A stretch of DNA of 64,000 bases from Siphonodentalium dalli (GCA_032622095.1 CP136065.1:67917675-67981674), one strand, 5' to 3'; positions 24,054 through 34,690 are shown, counted from the first letter of the stretch. Notes: generated by a model not told the origin, from the letters alone. Numbers and translations: made by a program.

Positions 24054-24517
24054 TTACCCCTTTCAGTGCCAGGTCCGATTTTTGTATCAACCGATATACC
24101 CTGTGCAAATGCATTATATTATATATGCGAGTCGACCATAGGTCGCCTCGCATATATAAGAGAATGCATTGGCCTAACAATTTTTCATCATTTGTTATTA
24201 TTTTTTACAATTTTTAACAATTTTAATAATTTTTTCTTATATTCTTTAACAGACTTATTTTGTAGGTTTAGTGCCAGGGAATCTTACGTTTTTCATGGGC
24301 ATAAAAGTTATTACTATGAATACTTGGTGATAGTTTTGAGTTATAACATGCCCCTAAGGTTTTATCCAGTTCGTTATTAAATTCGCTATAGCATGCGTAA
24401 GCATACCCACAAAACATTCAACCCAAAAACAAAAAAAAACAAAAAATATTTTAGGGCCGATTTTACAGACCGTAAATTAGGGCCGATAAGATCGGCCTCT
24501 TGCACTGAAAGGGTTAC
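24054..24517. mobile_element. piggyBac-like MITE, CCCTTTCAGTGC termini, TTAC flanks
   Basis: The element proper is 24058-24513. The ends are CCCTTTCAGTGCCAG on the left and GCACTGAAAGGG on the right, flanked on both sides by TTAC (24054-24057, 24514-24517). The interior carries the palindrome CTTATATATGCGAGTCGACC (about 24100-24172) shared with the MITEs at 25077 and 51672. CCC...GGG ends and a 4-bp TTAA-like flank suggest the piggyBac superfamily, although a TTAC target is unusual. No transposase is present; the 104-codon frame at 24066-24380 runs through the palindrome and is not a gene. Confidence 0.65.
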
Positions 24518-24554
24518 GTACAAATGTTAATATTTGATAATATCTACTATATTA

Positions 24555-24765
24555 TTCGGGACGAATTATTGGGCTAAACCTTACGGTAAAGATCTCGCCA
24601 ACAATAGTAACTGCATGTATGTTTTTAGAATAATCGCGGTGTGTTCTGTCTATTTTGATATAACATTTATGAAAATGACAAATCATGGCATGAATCGTTG
24701 TTTTATACACCATCGTTGCTGAATACACAAGCGTTTTGTTTCACATCACTTTAAATTATTTTGCA
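24555..24765 (+). repeat. Dispersed repeat, copy 1 of 3
   Basis: The order ATTCGGGACGAATTATTGGG, ATCTCGCCAACA, AGTAACTGCATG, then TTGTTTCACATCACTTTAAAT matches 35385-35594 and 38056-38262. This is the most diverged of the three. Class unknown. Confidence 0.45.
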
Positions 24766-25072
24766 GTTACTCAACATGATCTTTATATAGACTCAAATGA
24801 ATTACCTCGGCTCTAAAAGAAGGCTTAGAAAAATAGCAAATATATTTGTTTGTCAGACTCCAATGCTGATTTGAGTATTACAATGTGTTCATGTTTCTAA
24901 CTTTTCGCAATGAGTGCCAGCTTTGTGTATTCTGTATTAGCCTCCACATATGGCCTCCACCGAGGAGCGTATTGTATGTTCAGGCATGAATATTATGCTG
25001 GCATTGAATTTTAACGGACAAATCGAACACTGAAGTTGTACTCCTTTGTTAAATTGAGTGTTATGCAATGTC

Positions 25073-25472
25073 TTAACCCTTTACCCAACAGAAGGGCCCT
25101 GTGCCAATGCATTCTCTTATATATGCGAGTCGACCATAGGTCGCCTCGCATATATAAGAGAATGCATTGGCTTAACACATTAAAAATTATAAAATTGTTA
25201 AAGAATGTAAGAAATAATGGTAAAAAGTGTTAAAAAAAGATTTTTTTTAGGCCAATGCATTCTCTTATATATGCGAGGCGACCTATGGTCGACTCGCATA
25301 TATAAGAGAATGCATTGGCACAGGGCATAACTGTAACTATCACAATGTGATCAAGGAGCCGGTTCCAATGATATCCATATTTGTATGGTTCTATTGAGAC
25401 AGACCGAAGATATTTTAGGCTGTTGAAGCTTTATTTGGCCGGTTTTGGCCGGTTTGTTGGGTAAAGGGTTAA
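25073..25472. mobile_element. piggyBac-like MITE with TTAA duplication
   Basis: The element proper is 25077-25468 (392 bp). Termini CCCTTTACCCAACA and TGTTGGGTAAAGGG are perfect 14-bp inverted repeats flanked by TTAA on both sides, the hallmark of piggyBac insertion. Inside, a palindrome of about 65 bp (CCAATGCATTCTCTTATATA, GCGAGTCGACCATAGGTCGC and its complement) occurs twice, at about 25113-25172 and 25252-25318, in mirrored orientation around an A/T-rich centre. The right part (GGCCGGTTTTGGCCGG) is unique. No transposase. The complement of this element is at 51672-52062. Confidence 0.85.
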
Positions 25473-26610
25473 TTGAAACAAATATGTTGTTCTCATATAT
25501 ATCTTGCACTCTGTACCATCTATATGTCGATGGACAGAAATTAAATTGAATTGATGTGAACTGAAGAAAGGATGCCGTAATAGCGGCTAATCGTCATCGT
25601 TATGAAATGTGAGCATGGTGACTTCTAGAAATGTTTTATCAAGCCATATACACAGCGAGCATATATGAGATACATGACATAAGTAAATAATTATATTTCA
25701 TGACACGTTGTAGCGTGAAATATTCGAGCGTGTAAGAAACTGTCTACTGCAATGTTATCGGGCATCTTGTATATACATGCATATAGAAAACATTGTCCCA
25801 TAACAAATCCAGATTTGGAAGAAAACATAGTACATATTCATAGTACATACCTTGATCGTGGGTACACTTCTAACTCCGGCAAGAACTAACTATATGGCAA
25901 GTATACATGCGTGTAATTTATCAGGTATCCTTCAAGTATTGTTTGTGTGACACCCTATATTTTTATTATCATACGTGCACGTGAAATGGTCACGGTGGCG
26001 CGATCGCGATGAATCTATTCATTCATTTGCTCTTGCTCCATGTTATTATGAATAGCGGAGTCCACATCGATTAATATTCGACCCACTGCTATACTAGAGG
26101 ACGTTCATACACGTTTTTAAAAACTCAAATGCGAATTAGTACATTCTTCACACAACATTAATATAAAATAGGAAAAGTTTTACTACATGCAGACTGCGAA
26201 TAAGTAACATAAATTGGCTATTGGAAACGGATGCCACACTCAACCACCGACTGCATTGGAACAGAGACTATGCATATTTTGTCCCGATAAAGGCCACTGA
26301 AGACGAAAAGCATTTTCTTTCTAGAATGCAGCGTTTACCGCACACCGCGTCTGGAGCTTATTAGACTCACGAAGAAACATTTCACACACTTCGAAAGCAT
26401 GACCCTAAATAAACAACTTGTCAAACTTTTATCCAAAATTGCTCCAGATATATGCAATTCAAGTTGTCATATGATCCGCATAGTATTCTAAGCACGCGAT
26501 AAGCCTCATAATTAATTAATAAATCAATAATCATCAATAATACATGTAAATGAGACTATCCTTTGCACAATCATAGAGCTCTCTGAAGTTGTATATTATT
26601 CCTATTATTA
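25473..26610. other. AT-rich sequence, nothing recognised
   Basis: No supported gene or repeat family. A GC-richer patch (ACGTGAAATGGTCACGGTGG, CGCGATCGCG) occurs around 25978-26010 without other context. Confidence 0.5.
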
Positions 26611-27225
26611 TCTCATATATATTTTGAAGACCTCTGTCTGATGTCTGTCTGTCTGTATGTCTGTCTGTATGTAATACATACATCGGGACGAAACTTGGTA
26701 CGTGTGTGTAGTTTGACCAGGCGGTCGACGTTGTCGTATTGGCGAGCCCGTGTGGCGCCCGCTTCGCGCATGCGCAGACGAGATCTCGGAAACGGGTGGA
26801 GCTATCGACTTGAAATTTGCTATGTGAATGTATCTTGCCCCGGATACGAATTTTATCGGGTCGCCGAGCCCGTGCGACGCCAGCTTCGCGCATGCGCAGA
26901 CGAGATCTCGGAAATGGGTGGAGCTATCGACTTGAAATTTGGTATGTGAATGTATCTTGCCCCGGATACGAATTTTATCGGGTCGCCGAGCCCGTGCGAC
27001 GCCAGCTTCGCGCATGCGTAGACGAGATCTCGGAAACGGGTGGAGCTATCGACTTGAAATTTGCTATGTGTATGTATCTTGTCCCGGATACGAATTTTAT
27101 CGGGTCGCCGAGCCCGTGCGACGCCAGCTTCGCGCATGCGCAGACGAGATCTCGGAAACGGGTGGAGCTATCGACTTGAAATTTGGTTTTTGAATAGCCC
27201 GGACAACGTCGGGCTCATCGGCTAG
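26611..27225 (+). mobile_element. Helitron, non-autonomous, first of a tandem pair
   Basis: The 5' end TCTCATATATATTTTGAAGA follows an A. The 3' end has a hairpin AGCCCG/CGGGCT (27195-27214, loop GACAACGT), then CATCGG and CTAG (27222-27225). These are the diagnostic TC...hairpin...CTRR features of Helitrons, which insert between A and T. Next to the 5' end is a CTGT/CTG simple repeat. The body contains four copies of a 122-bp unit (GAGCCCG at 26744, 26866, 26988, 27110). There is no Rep-helicase, so it depends on an autonomous partner. The open frames of 100-135 codons on both strands here come from the repeat unit having a length that keeps frames open locally, and are not genes. Confidence 0.9.
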
Positions 27226-27866
27226 TCTCATATATATTTTGAAGACCTCTGTCTGTCTGTCTGTTTGTTTGTCTGTCTGTCATTAATACAAATCTACGAT
27301 TCTCGACAGGTCGGGACGAAACTTGGTACGTGTGTGTAGTTTGACCAGGCGGTCGACGTTGTCGTATTGGCGAGCCCGTGCGGCGCCCGCTTCGCGCATG
27401 CGCAGACGAGATCTCGGAAATGGGTGGAGGTATCGACTTGAAATTTGGTATGTGAATGTATCTTGCCCCGGATGCGAATTTTATCGGGTCGCCGAGCCCG
27501 TGCGACGCCAGCTTCGCGCATGCGCAGACGAGATCTCGAAAACGGGTGGAGCTATCGACTTGAAATTTGCTATGTGAATGTATATTGCCCCGGATACGAA
27601 TTTTATCGGGTCGCCGAGCCCGTGCGACGCCAGCTTCGAGCATGCGCAGACGAGATCTCGGAAACGGGTGGAGCTATCGACTTGAAATTTGCTATGTGAA
27701 TGTATCTTGCCCCGGATACGAATTTTATCGGGTCGCCGAGCCCGTGTGACGCCAGCTTCGCGCATGCGCAGACCAGATCTCGGAAACGGGTGGAGCTATC
27801 GACTTGAAATTTGGTTTTTGAATAGCCCGGACAACGTAGCCCGGACAACGTCGGGCTCATCGGCTA
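27226..27866 (+). mobile_element. Helitron, second copy joined head to tail
   Basis: Begins with TCTCATATATATTTTGAAGA immediately after the CTAG of the first copy, with no intervening base. The layout is the same: CTGT simple repeat, then TCGGGACGAAACTTGGTACG, then four 122-bp units, then hairpin and CTAG (27863-27866) followed by T. Near its 3' end the AGCCCGGACAACGT half of the hairpin is duplicated (27822-27850), a small terminal irregularity. Sequence identity between the copies is very high by eye, implying a young event. The 142-codon minus-strand frame at 27215-27643 is a repeat artefact. Confidence 0.9.
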
Positions 27867-27973
27867 GTCATATATATATATAAATTATACTGCTTAACAC
27901 ATAGTGTACATGTATATGTCAGGTGTATGGATACTGTCCGTATAAGGATGTTTGCCAATTACACTTATTAAAT

Positions 27974-28330
27974 TACACTGGGTAGTTTTCTCACGTAACG
28001 TTTTGCGAGCATTTTCTCATAGAACCCCCATGGTGCCAGAATATAAACGGAAACATGTATATAACATGCACCAGTACCACAGCTAACCATTGGAAATTAA
28101 CAACTGTGTATTAGCATTCAACTACATAGAAAGAATAAATCGTTCAGGTATTTTAATGCAATAAGTAATTAATTAACACAGTTTACATGTGGAACCACAG
28201 AAAATTCTACTTCTCATGTTTTTTTTGTAAATATGGATTGTATATGCATCGTGCCGTTCATATTCTGGCACCATATGTTTTTTCTATGAGAACATGCCTG
28301 CAACAAAATCCGTGCAAACTTGCCAGTGTA
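27974..28330. mobile_element. TA-flanked MITE with about 90-bp inverted repeats
   Basis: The element proper is 27976-28328 (353 bp). Outer ends CACTGG/CCAGTG are flanked by TA on each side. The arms share CATTTTCTCATAGAA/CATGTTCTCATAGAA and ATGGTGCCAGAATATAAACGG/ATGGTGCCAGAATATGAACGG in inverted orientation. A TA duplication with CACTG ends points to the Tc1/mariner group. The centre has no transposase. Confidence 0.75.
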
Positions 28331-29630
28331 TGAAAGTACCCTTAGTTGGCGTTATGGTGGTTATTGTGTCCACCCTCACGTAAATCCCAATACATCATAG
28401 GTCACAGTTCCAACTTAAAGGGGGAACAAGCTTATGTAAACGTGGTATCTAGCATGTTCCTTCTGGGAATTAAATCGAACACGGAGAGACAAGGACGTGT
28501 TTATGAGAAGGCGAACATAAATAATCATACGTAAGTGCACATTTATAACATTAGTTACATACAATTTTGAACAGGATATGTGTGATATGAGGTACATAGG
28601 TTGGAGTATTGCATTGATGGCAGTATACAATCCCATCCATTAAATGTTCCAACAACCAAACCTGCCCCAAGCATTCGATTACATTATGTTTGTTTTCAGT
28701 ATTTACTGATTGCGCAGTGTTCCACTTAATTAAAGACCATGTATATGTGTACTACTGGCTGACCTGTGTTTTATTTTATACGTATTTACAATAATATGAC
28801 CACATACGCTAGCGTAATTAACGAACCGCAGCTAAATCACACACATAAGGTATATATGTGGCGTTTTTATATGTGTTATAAAAATAAGTTCATTGATTTG
28901 TTTTCTCGTCAAATAAGATTCACTTAGGACTTACTTCGTTGGGTGCTTATTATTATTAATTACACTCCAGACACAATGGCTCATCGAAAGAGGGGGCCCA
29001 AATAGCAATTCAGTGTATAAATTAGGTCAATCATATACCCGGGTATATGAAAAATCCGAGATTCACAACTAGAAATGAGGGTTTACACGGACACAGATCC
29101 GATAAACCGTAGTATCAATACCGCATGTATTGAAGCGTGCCAGCGTAAACGTATATATATTTATCATGTCACCTGATTGGATCGACCAATGAGGACGCTC
29201 CGTTGGTAGAGGCATATCAGGAGACATCGGGTCATCATCTATGTAGCCCGTCCCATATGGAATCCATATCCCCCCTCAGGGTTCCCATATGGGGTCGATG
29301 TCCGCCATTTTGTTTTTCATGGAACTCTGCCGCCTCGGGTATATTTTCGGATTATTTTGGCGCCAAGAAAAGGGATATCTGTCGGAAATCAAGTTCTGTT
29401 AATTTAAAGACATAGTACCATATACCAAAACCTGCATGTGATATATTTAAGAAATTCTAAACACTCATAAATTAACTATCAAACTCAAGTTTGTTGTCCT
29501 GCTTCTGGTGATTAGCCATTGACTCAATGCGTTGACGTTCAACGCCAATGTCGCGTCACTGTGACGTTACTTAATTTAATAGCCATAGACAACAAATTTA
29601 CTTACTGGCAGGTAATGAACTTCGTATAAG
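28331..29630. other. AT-rich sequence, nothing recognised
   Basis: No supported gene. A CCAAT-containing segment (GATTGGATCGACCAATGAGG, 29173-29192) is a small inverted repeat without further promoter context. Confidence 0.45.
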
Positions 29631-30827
29631 TACACTCTAATAAATAAGGGTTCTTTGTGGTTCTTTGAAGAACTCAAGGGTTCTCTTAAGAACCCATAGG
29701 TTCCTCGGTGTCAGAAAAGGTTCTCTGTAATCGATAGGGTTCGTCGGTGTTTGACTAGGGTTCTTTTGGATGCTGAAGGGTTCATGACCAAACAATAATG
29801 CAGTTGTTACATGTACCATGGAGCCGAATTGAGTGATGAACATGAATAAAACATCAACCAGAGAGAAAGGAGGAGTATGTGTTTGTTCGCAGGGTTGGGG
29901 AATAGTAATGTATAATAGTAATAGTACTCTACTATATATTTCGATACTTTCGTGTGTGTGTGTCCTTTATAAACTCGAATACAGCTCGACCAATTGAGCC
30001 AAAACTTGCTATCTAAGGGTAAAAACCACAGGCAGTGCACTCAGACCATTATAGTTTACGGAATGTCGCGATATACGCAAGAAGAAAACATACTATATTA
30101 TCATCGTACGCTATTCCATCTGGAGTTCTTATAAAGGTTCTCTAAAGAACCATGTTGGGATAGATTATGGTTCCCTTAAGAACCATGTTATGATATATGA
30201 TAGGTTCTCTGAAGAACCCTCGTGTGATAATCGTAAAATACACATAAATATATGTTAAAGTGCAGACTAATTCACCACCTTCGGGTATTCAAGAATATGA
30301 ATCACACCAAAATTAAGCGAATTGTATATGGAACGTGTAGGTATAAGCTGCCTTGTATATATCATTCCCCAAATGCTTCAATATTATGACAATCTATTAG
30401 TTATTATAAAACACCTCAAAGTGCACTGAACGTCGCGATATACGCAAGAGCGCAAACATACTATATTATCATCGTACGCTATTCCATCTTACAGGTTCTC
30501 TGAAGTTCTCTGTTGGGGTAGATTATGGATCCCTTACGAACCCTGTTCTGATATATGAACGGGTTTCTGGAGAAACCTCGTGTGACCCTTATGATTGTGT
30601 CCTCCGAAGTACCATCTGGGGTTCTTATAAAGGTTCCCTGAAGAACCATGTTCATATTATGGTTCCCTTAAGAACCATATTGGGGTTCTTCTGTTGAACC
30701 TTATGATATGGTTCTTCAGTAGAACCTTATGATGGGGTCCTTCGAAGCACCAAATAAGGTGCTCCTATTGTGACAAGGTGAAGAACCTTTTTGGGTTCTC
30801 GGAAGGACTTCTGGTTCTAAGAGTGTA
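29631..30827. mobile_element. TA-flanked element built of GGTTCT/AAGAACC palindromes
   Basis: The element proper is 29633-30825. The left end CACTCTAATAA and right end TTCTAAGAGTG are short inverted repeats with TA outside each. The interior is dominated by GGTTCT...AAGAACC palindromic units in three clusters (29650-29790, 30118-30230, 30490-30830). Between the clusters a block containing GTCGCGATATACGCAAGA and CATACTATATTATCATCGTA is present twice (about 30063-30120 and 30427-30490). The TA flanks suggest Tc1/mariner-type mobilisation; no coding region is present. Confidence 0.65.
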
Positions 30828-31242
30828 ATTCAAATTCTCACACGGAAAACATGATATGTGGGTGACATGATAAAATGGTTACAGGGCTCGTTGTTGCCGG
30901 CTACGGTGTCATGTGAGGCGAAGTGAGATTAATATCGGGCGAGGCGCTAGCTAGTCCTTGGGTTACTGTATATGGCATATTATTTATACGTAATGTATAC
31001 GTAATATATACTATCGACGTAATTACATGCGTCTGTATTTTGGGCACGTATGCATTCTATGATATGCGATGTTTGACTCAGGAAATGGATTAGATGGGGT
31101 TCATACGCGCTATGCAAAATGTTTGTTATTGTGGCGCGAACTGCTTCTCTGATAGAGGACCCATGTGAGCTTGGTGTGCATACATTGCGAGACATGACCA
31201 TTCCAGCGAATGCATATGTCGACTTTTGGTATATATATGGTA
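30828..31242. other. Sequence without recognised features
   Basis: No supported gene or repeat. Confidence 0.45.
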
Positions 31243-31275
31243 CTAGCAGGGTTACCCGGCGTTGCCCAGGTTAAT
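31243..31275 (-). mobile_element. Helitron-type 3' terminus (minus strand), body unresolved
   Basis: On the minus strand a hairpin (ACCTGG...CCGGGT with one mismatch, 31254-31271) is followed by AACCCTG and CTAG (31243-31246) then T. This has the order of a Helitron 3' end but a different hairpin sequence from the copies at 8.3 and 27 kb. I could not find the matching 5' end. Confidence 0.5.
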
Positions 31276-32097
31276 GTATATATGCTGTGGATATTTGTTG
31301 GGAATAGAGAATGCTCTTGCTTAAAGTGCATAAATTGTATATTCAAATAGCATCACAAAACATGAGTATTACAGTCATGGAATATAAGTAGTGGCTCACC
31401 TTGTCAATTGTCATTCTGTTTATCGCGATTAATCCGTTCCACCAATAATGAAGTATTTATTTATTTTCAACTGTGTATACATTAGACGTTATAATATGAT
31501 ACATGAACATCATAAACACATTAGTTCGATAAAAGATGATAATTGGGTTTTACATATTGAGATGTATCAATCAATCTAGTGGGTTGGACTAAGATCTCGA
31601 GGACACCTGGCTATCATATCTCCATGAAGATACAGATGTTTCAAAGAAATTTCCAGGTGCTCCTCTGTTCACGGTGCTATATATTGGCTAAATATTCTTA
31701 GTTTAAACAAAATGTTGCTGCGCACATATATCAGCTACATGTGCCAGGCGAGATTTTGAGTTGTTTATGTCAGTCGATGAGTCTGTTCTAAAACCCTTGT
31801 CAGATGTCAGTATTGGTAGGATCCTGAAAAGTCTTGTGCTACTAACTGCATTTTCTTGTATATCAGAAGAAACAATATTTGACTGCACATTGCGACCACT
31901 ATTTTTGAACAGGCCTTCCATATCTCTTGACAAATTGTAACTTTTTGTGGAAACTGTATTGAATGGAACAGACTAAATTTTGTTATTATATATATGCAAT
32001 CCTCTGACGGTTCGAGGTCTCTCAGTTTGCACGAATATATGTATCTCTTCAATAGAATGATAAATATACGTTTAATGCTTCTTCTAGTTATCTCTTT
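31276..32097. other. AT-rich sequence, nothing recognised
   Basis: No supported gene. It may be the body of the element ending at 31243, but no internal repeats support this. Confidence 0.4.
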
Positions 32098-33010
32098 TTG
32101 CTAGCTCATTGTGTGAATGCCTTGATTGCCATTCCCATATAAATATGACTTAAGAAGATATAATTGTTCAAGTGACTTATGTGGGTCACCATGTCGGGAT
32201 TGTGAAATGTGAACGCCAACTACTAAAAATGATATGGAGATGGCCTGGTGACTATATAACTTATATGTGGATATCGGCGAATAGCAATCTTATCAATGAT
32301 AGTGCATATCCGCTCGCCATCCATGACGCAAACGACACCAAATGTGATTTAATTCATGGTATATCATTAGAGAAAAACGTGTATGAATATGGTGGAATTT
32401 GGTTTATTAAATCAATTGTTGATGCAACGCTGACTCGAACAACGCCATATTGCGAAGGTGATTATGTATTCATTTGGTGGAAATCAGCGACAAAACTATT
32501 TCACCATATTTTTTTATTTTTAAATGTTAACCCGCACCATTATCTTCCTTGTAAAAAGTTACCCCTCTTAGAACGCCTTGGTGCCATCTCGATTGTACCG
32601 CGTGAAGTTATATATAGAACGCACACAGACAGACAAAAAGACAGACAGACAGCACGATTTTATTTCTTGTATCATTTGAGAAGAACGTGTCTGAATTTGA
32701 TGGTAATTGGTACTAAAAATATTTTGTATCAGTTTTGGTGACCCTCCCGTCCCTATTTCGGACTCAAGCTGCACACACTAAGACTCATTAGAGATTAGAG
32801 ATGCATATATATGAAATTGGTGAAAATTGGCGAGTATACAAATTCGTATCAAATTTAAGGTCCCCATATCTCTCACCCATAGGGCACCAATTTGGTGTAT
32901 CTAAACCACACGATAAGATTCCTCGTATCACGGAGAAGAATATGTATCAATCTGGTGGAAATCGGCACTAAAAATATAGACATAATTTTTTGTGTCCCTC
33001 TCATCTCTAT

Positions 33011-34321
33011 ACACCACTGACTCGAATGGCCCCACTTGTGACATCCTTAAACTTACACTCCTGATATCATGGAGATGATTGTTTATAAGTTTGGTGATAA
33101 TCGGCGACTAAACAATTTTTTTTATCAAATTTGGTGCCAATCCCTCCCCTCTCCATCTCTCACCCAAACAGCACCACTATGGCGTCTTTAAATCACGATT
33201 AGATTCCTCGTATCATGGATAAGAACGTGTATCAATTTGGTGGAAATTGGCGCTAAAAAAATTGTGCATCAATTTTGGTGCCCCTGTCCCTTTCAATGCA
33301 ACCCTGACTCGAATGAGGCCATATTTGACAGATAAAAGCCACGCCATTAGACTCCTCATACCATGGGGATGATTTTGTACAAGTGTGGTGGCAATCGGCG
33401 ACTTATTATCAAATTTAGTGCCCACCCCCTCCCAATCTCTCATCCAAAAACAACAATTTGGCGTTGTTAAATCGCACAATTAGATTCCTTGTATCATGAA
33501 GAAGAATATACATCAATTTGGTGGAAATCGGCGCAAAAATTAGTTTTATCAATTTTGGTGCCCCTCTTCCCTTCCGTTCATCCCTGACTCAAACGACGCC
33601 ACTTTTGACATATTTAAACCACACCGTTGGATTCTTCATATCATGGGGATGATTATATGTATCTATATACACCACTGACTCGAATGGCCCCACTTGTGAC
33701 ATCCTTAAACCACACGATTACACTCATGATATCATGGAGATGATTGTTTATAAGTTTGGTGATAATCGGCGACTAAACAATTTGTTTATCAAATTTGGTG
33801 CCAATCCCTCCCCTCTCCATCTCTCACCCAAACAGCACCACTATGGCGTCTTTAAATCACGATTAGATTCCTCGTATCATGGATAAGAACGTGTATCAAT
33901 TTGGTGGAAATTGGCGCTAAAAAAATTGTGCATCAATTTTGGTGCCCCTGTCCCTTTCAATGCAACACCGAGTCGAATGAGGCCACATTTGACAGATAAA
34001 AGCCACGCCATTAGACTCCTCATACCATGGGGATGATTTTGGATAAGTGTGGTGGCAATCGGCGACTTATTATCAAATTTAGTGCCCACCCCTCCCAATC
34101 TCATCCAAAAACAACAATTTGGCGTTGTTAAATCGCACAATTAGATTCCTTGTATCACGAAGAAGAATATACATCAATTTGGTGGAAATCGGCGCTAAAA
34201 TTAGTTTTATCAATATTGGTGCCCCTCTCCCCTTCCGTTCATCCCTGACTCAAACGACGCCACTTTTGACATATTTAAACCACACCGTTGGATTCTTCAT
34301 ATCATGGGGATGATTATATGT
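33011..34321. repeat. 658-bp direct duplication
   Basis: ACACCACTGACTCGAATGGC occurs at 33011 and 33669, and the two following segments (33011-33661 and 33669-34321) remain collinear with few differences. The differences are mostly single bases and short indels, so this duplication is recent compared with divergence between the smaller modules. The paired minus-strand frames of 88 and 87 codons (33213-33479, 33877-34140) are a consequence of it. Confidence 0.85.
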
Positions 34322-34634
34322 AAGTTTCGTGGCAATCGGCGACAGAAAAAAAATCTGCCCCCCCCCCCCTTTCGGGTACCCCTGACGCGAACGGCGCGAC
34401 TTTTGCCATATTTAAACCACGCCATTAGATTCCTCATATTATGGGGATGATTATATATAAGTTTGGTGGCAATCAGCGACAAATTTTTGTTCTGCCCTCC
34501 CCCTTTTCTGCCCCTGACAACAACGGCGTCACTTTAGAAAATTCTAACCCCGACCATTATCTTTCTCGTAAAAAGCTACTCCTAGTAGACCCCTTTGGCA
34601 TCATCTAAATGGTCCCCTGTGAATTTCTATAGAA

Positions 34635-34635
34635 C

Positions 34636-34670
<35 letters not shown>

Positions 34671-34672
34671 TT
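34635..34672. repeat. CAGA microsatellite
   Basis: About nine CAGA units next to the presumed Helitron 5' end. Shorter versions occur near 32627-32652 and, on the other strand, at 26636-26670 and 27248-27281. Confidence 0.9.
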
Positions 34673-34690
34673 CGCAAATATAGATATAGA

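Larger units (their letters stand above)
32098..34690 (-). mobile_element. Helitron-type repeat block (minus strand)
   Basis: The right edge on the minus strand reads TCTATATCTATATTTGCGAA followed by a TGTC simple repeat (34635-34672), the layout of a Helitron 5' end. The left edge starts CTAGCTCAT (near 32101), like the 3' end at 8305, but its hairpin is degraded. The interior is a tandem of modules of about 170-210 bp built around TGGTGGAAATCGGCG, AGATTCCTCGTATCATGG and TGACTCGAACGACGCCAC. A second 5'-end-like segment (AACCCGCACCATTATCTTCC to the CAGA repeat, 32527-32660) sits inside, so the block may be two joined or nested elements. Frames here, including the 189-codon one at 32172-32741, are repeat-derived. 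Confidence 0.65.

Noticed and set aside
26744-27790. Regularly spaced direct repeats considered as a CRISPR array
   Set aside because: The unit is 122 bp with no repeat/spacer structure, lies inside Helitrons, and the genome is eukaryotic.
26534-27860. Many open frames of 60-142 codons on both strands (for example a repeated REAGVARARRPDKIRIRGKIH peptide)
   Set aside because: They arise from the 122-bp GC-rich Helitron unit, repeat with the unit and lie in several frames at once.
32172-32741. 189-codon plus-strand frame
   Set aside because: It lies in the Helitron-type repeat block and runs through conserved repeat phrases and the CAGA simple repeat; no domain is visible.
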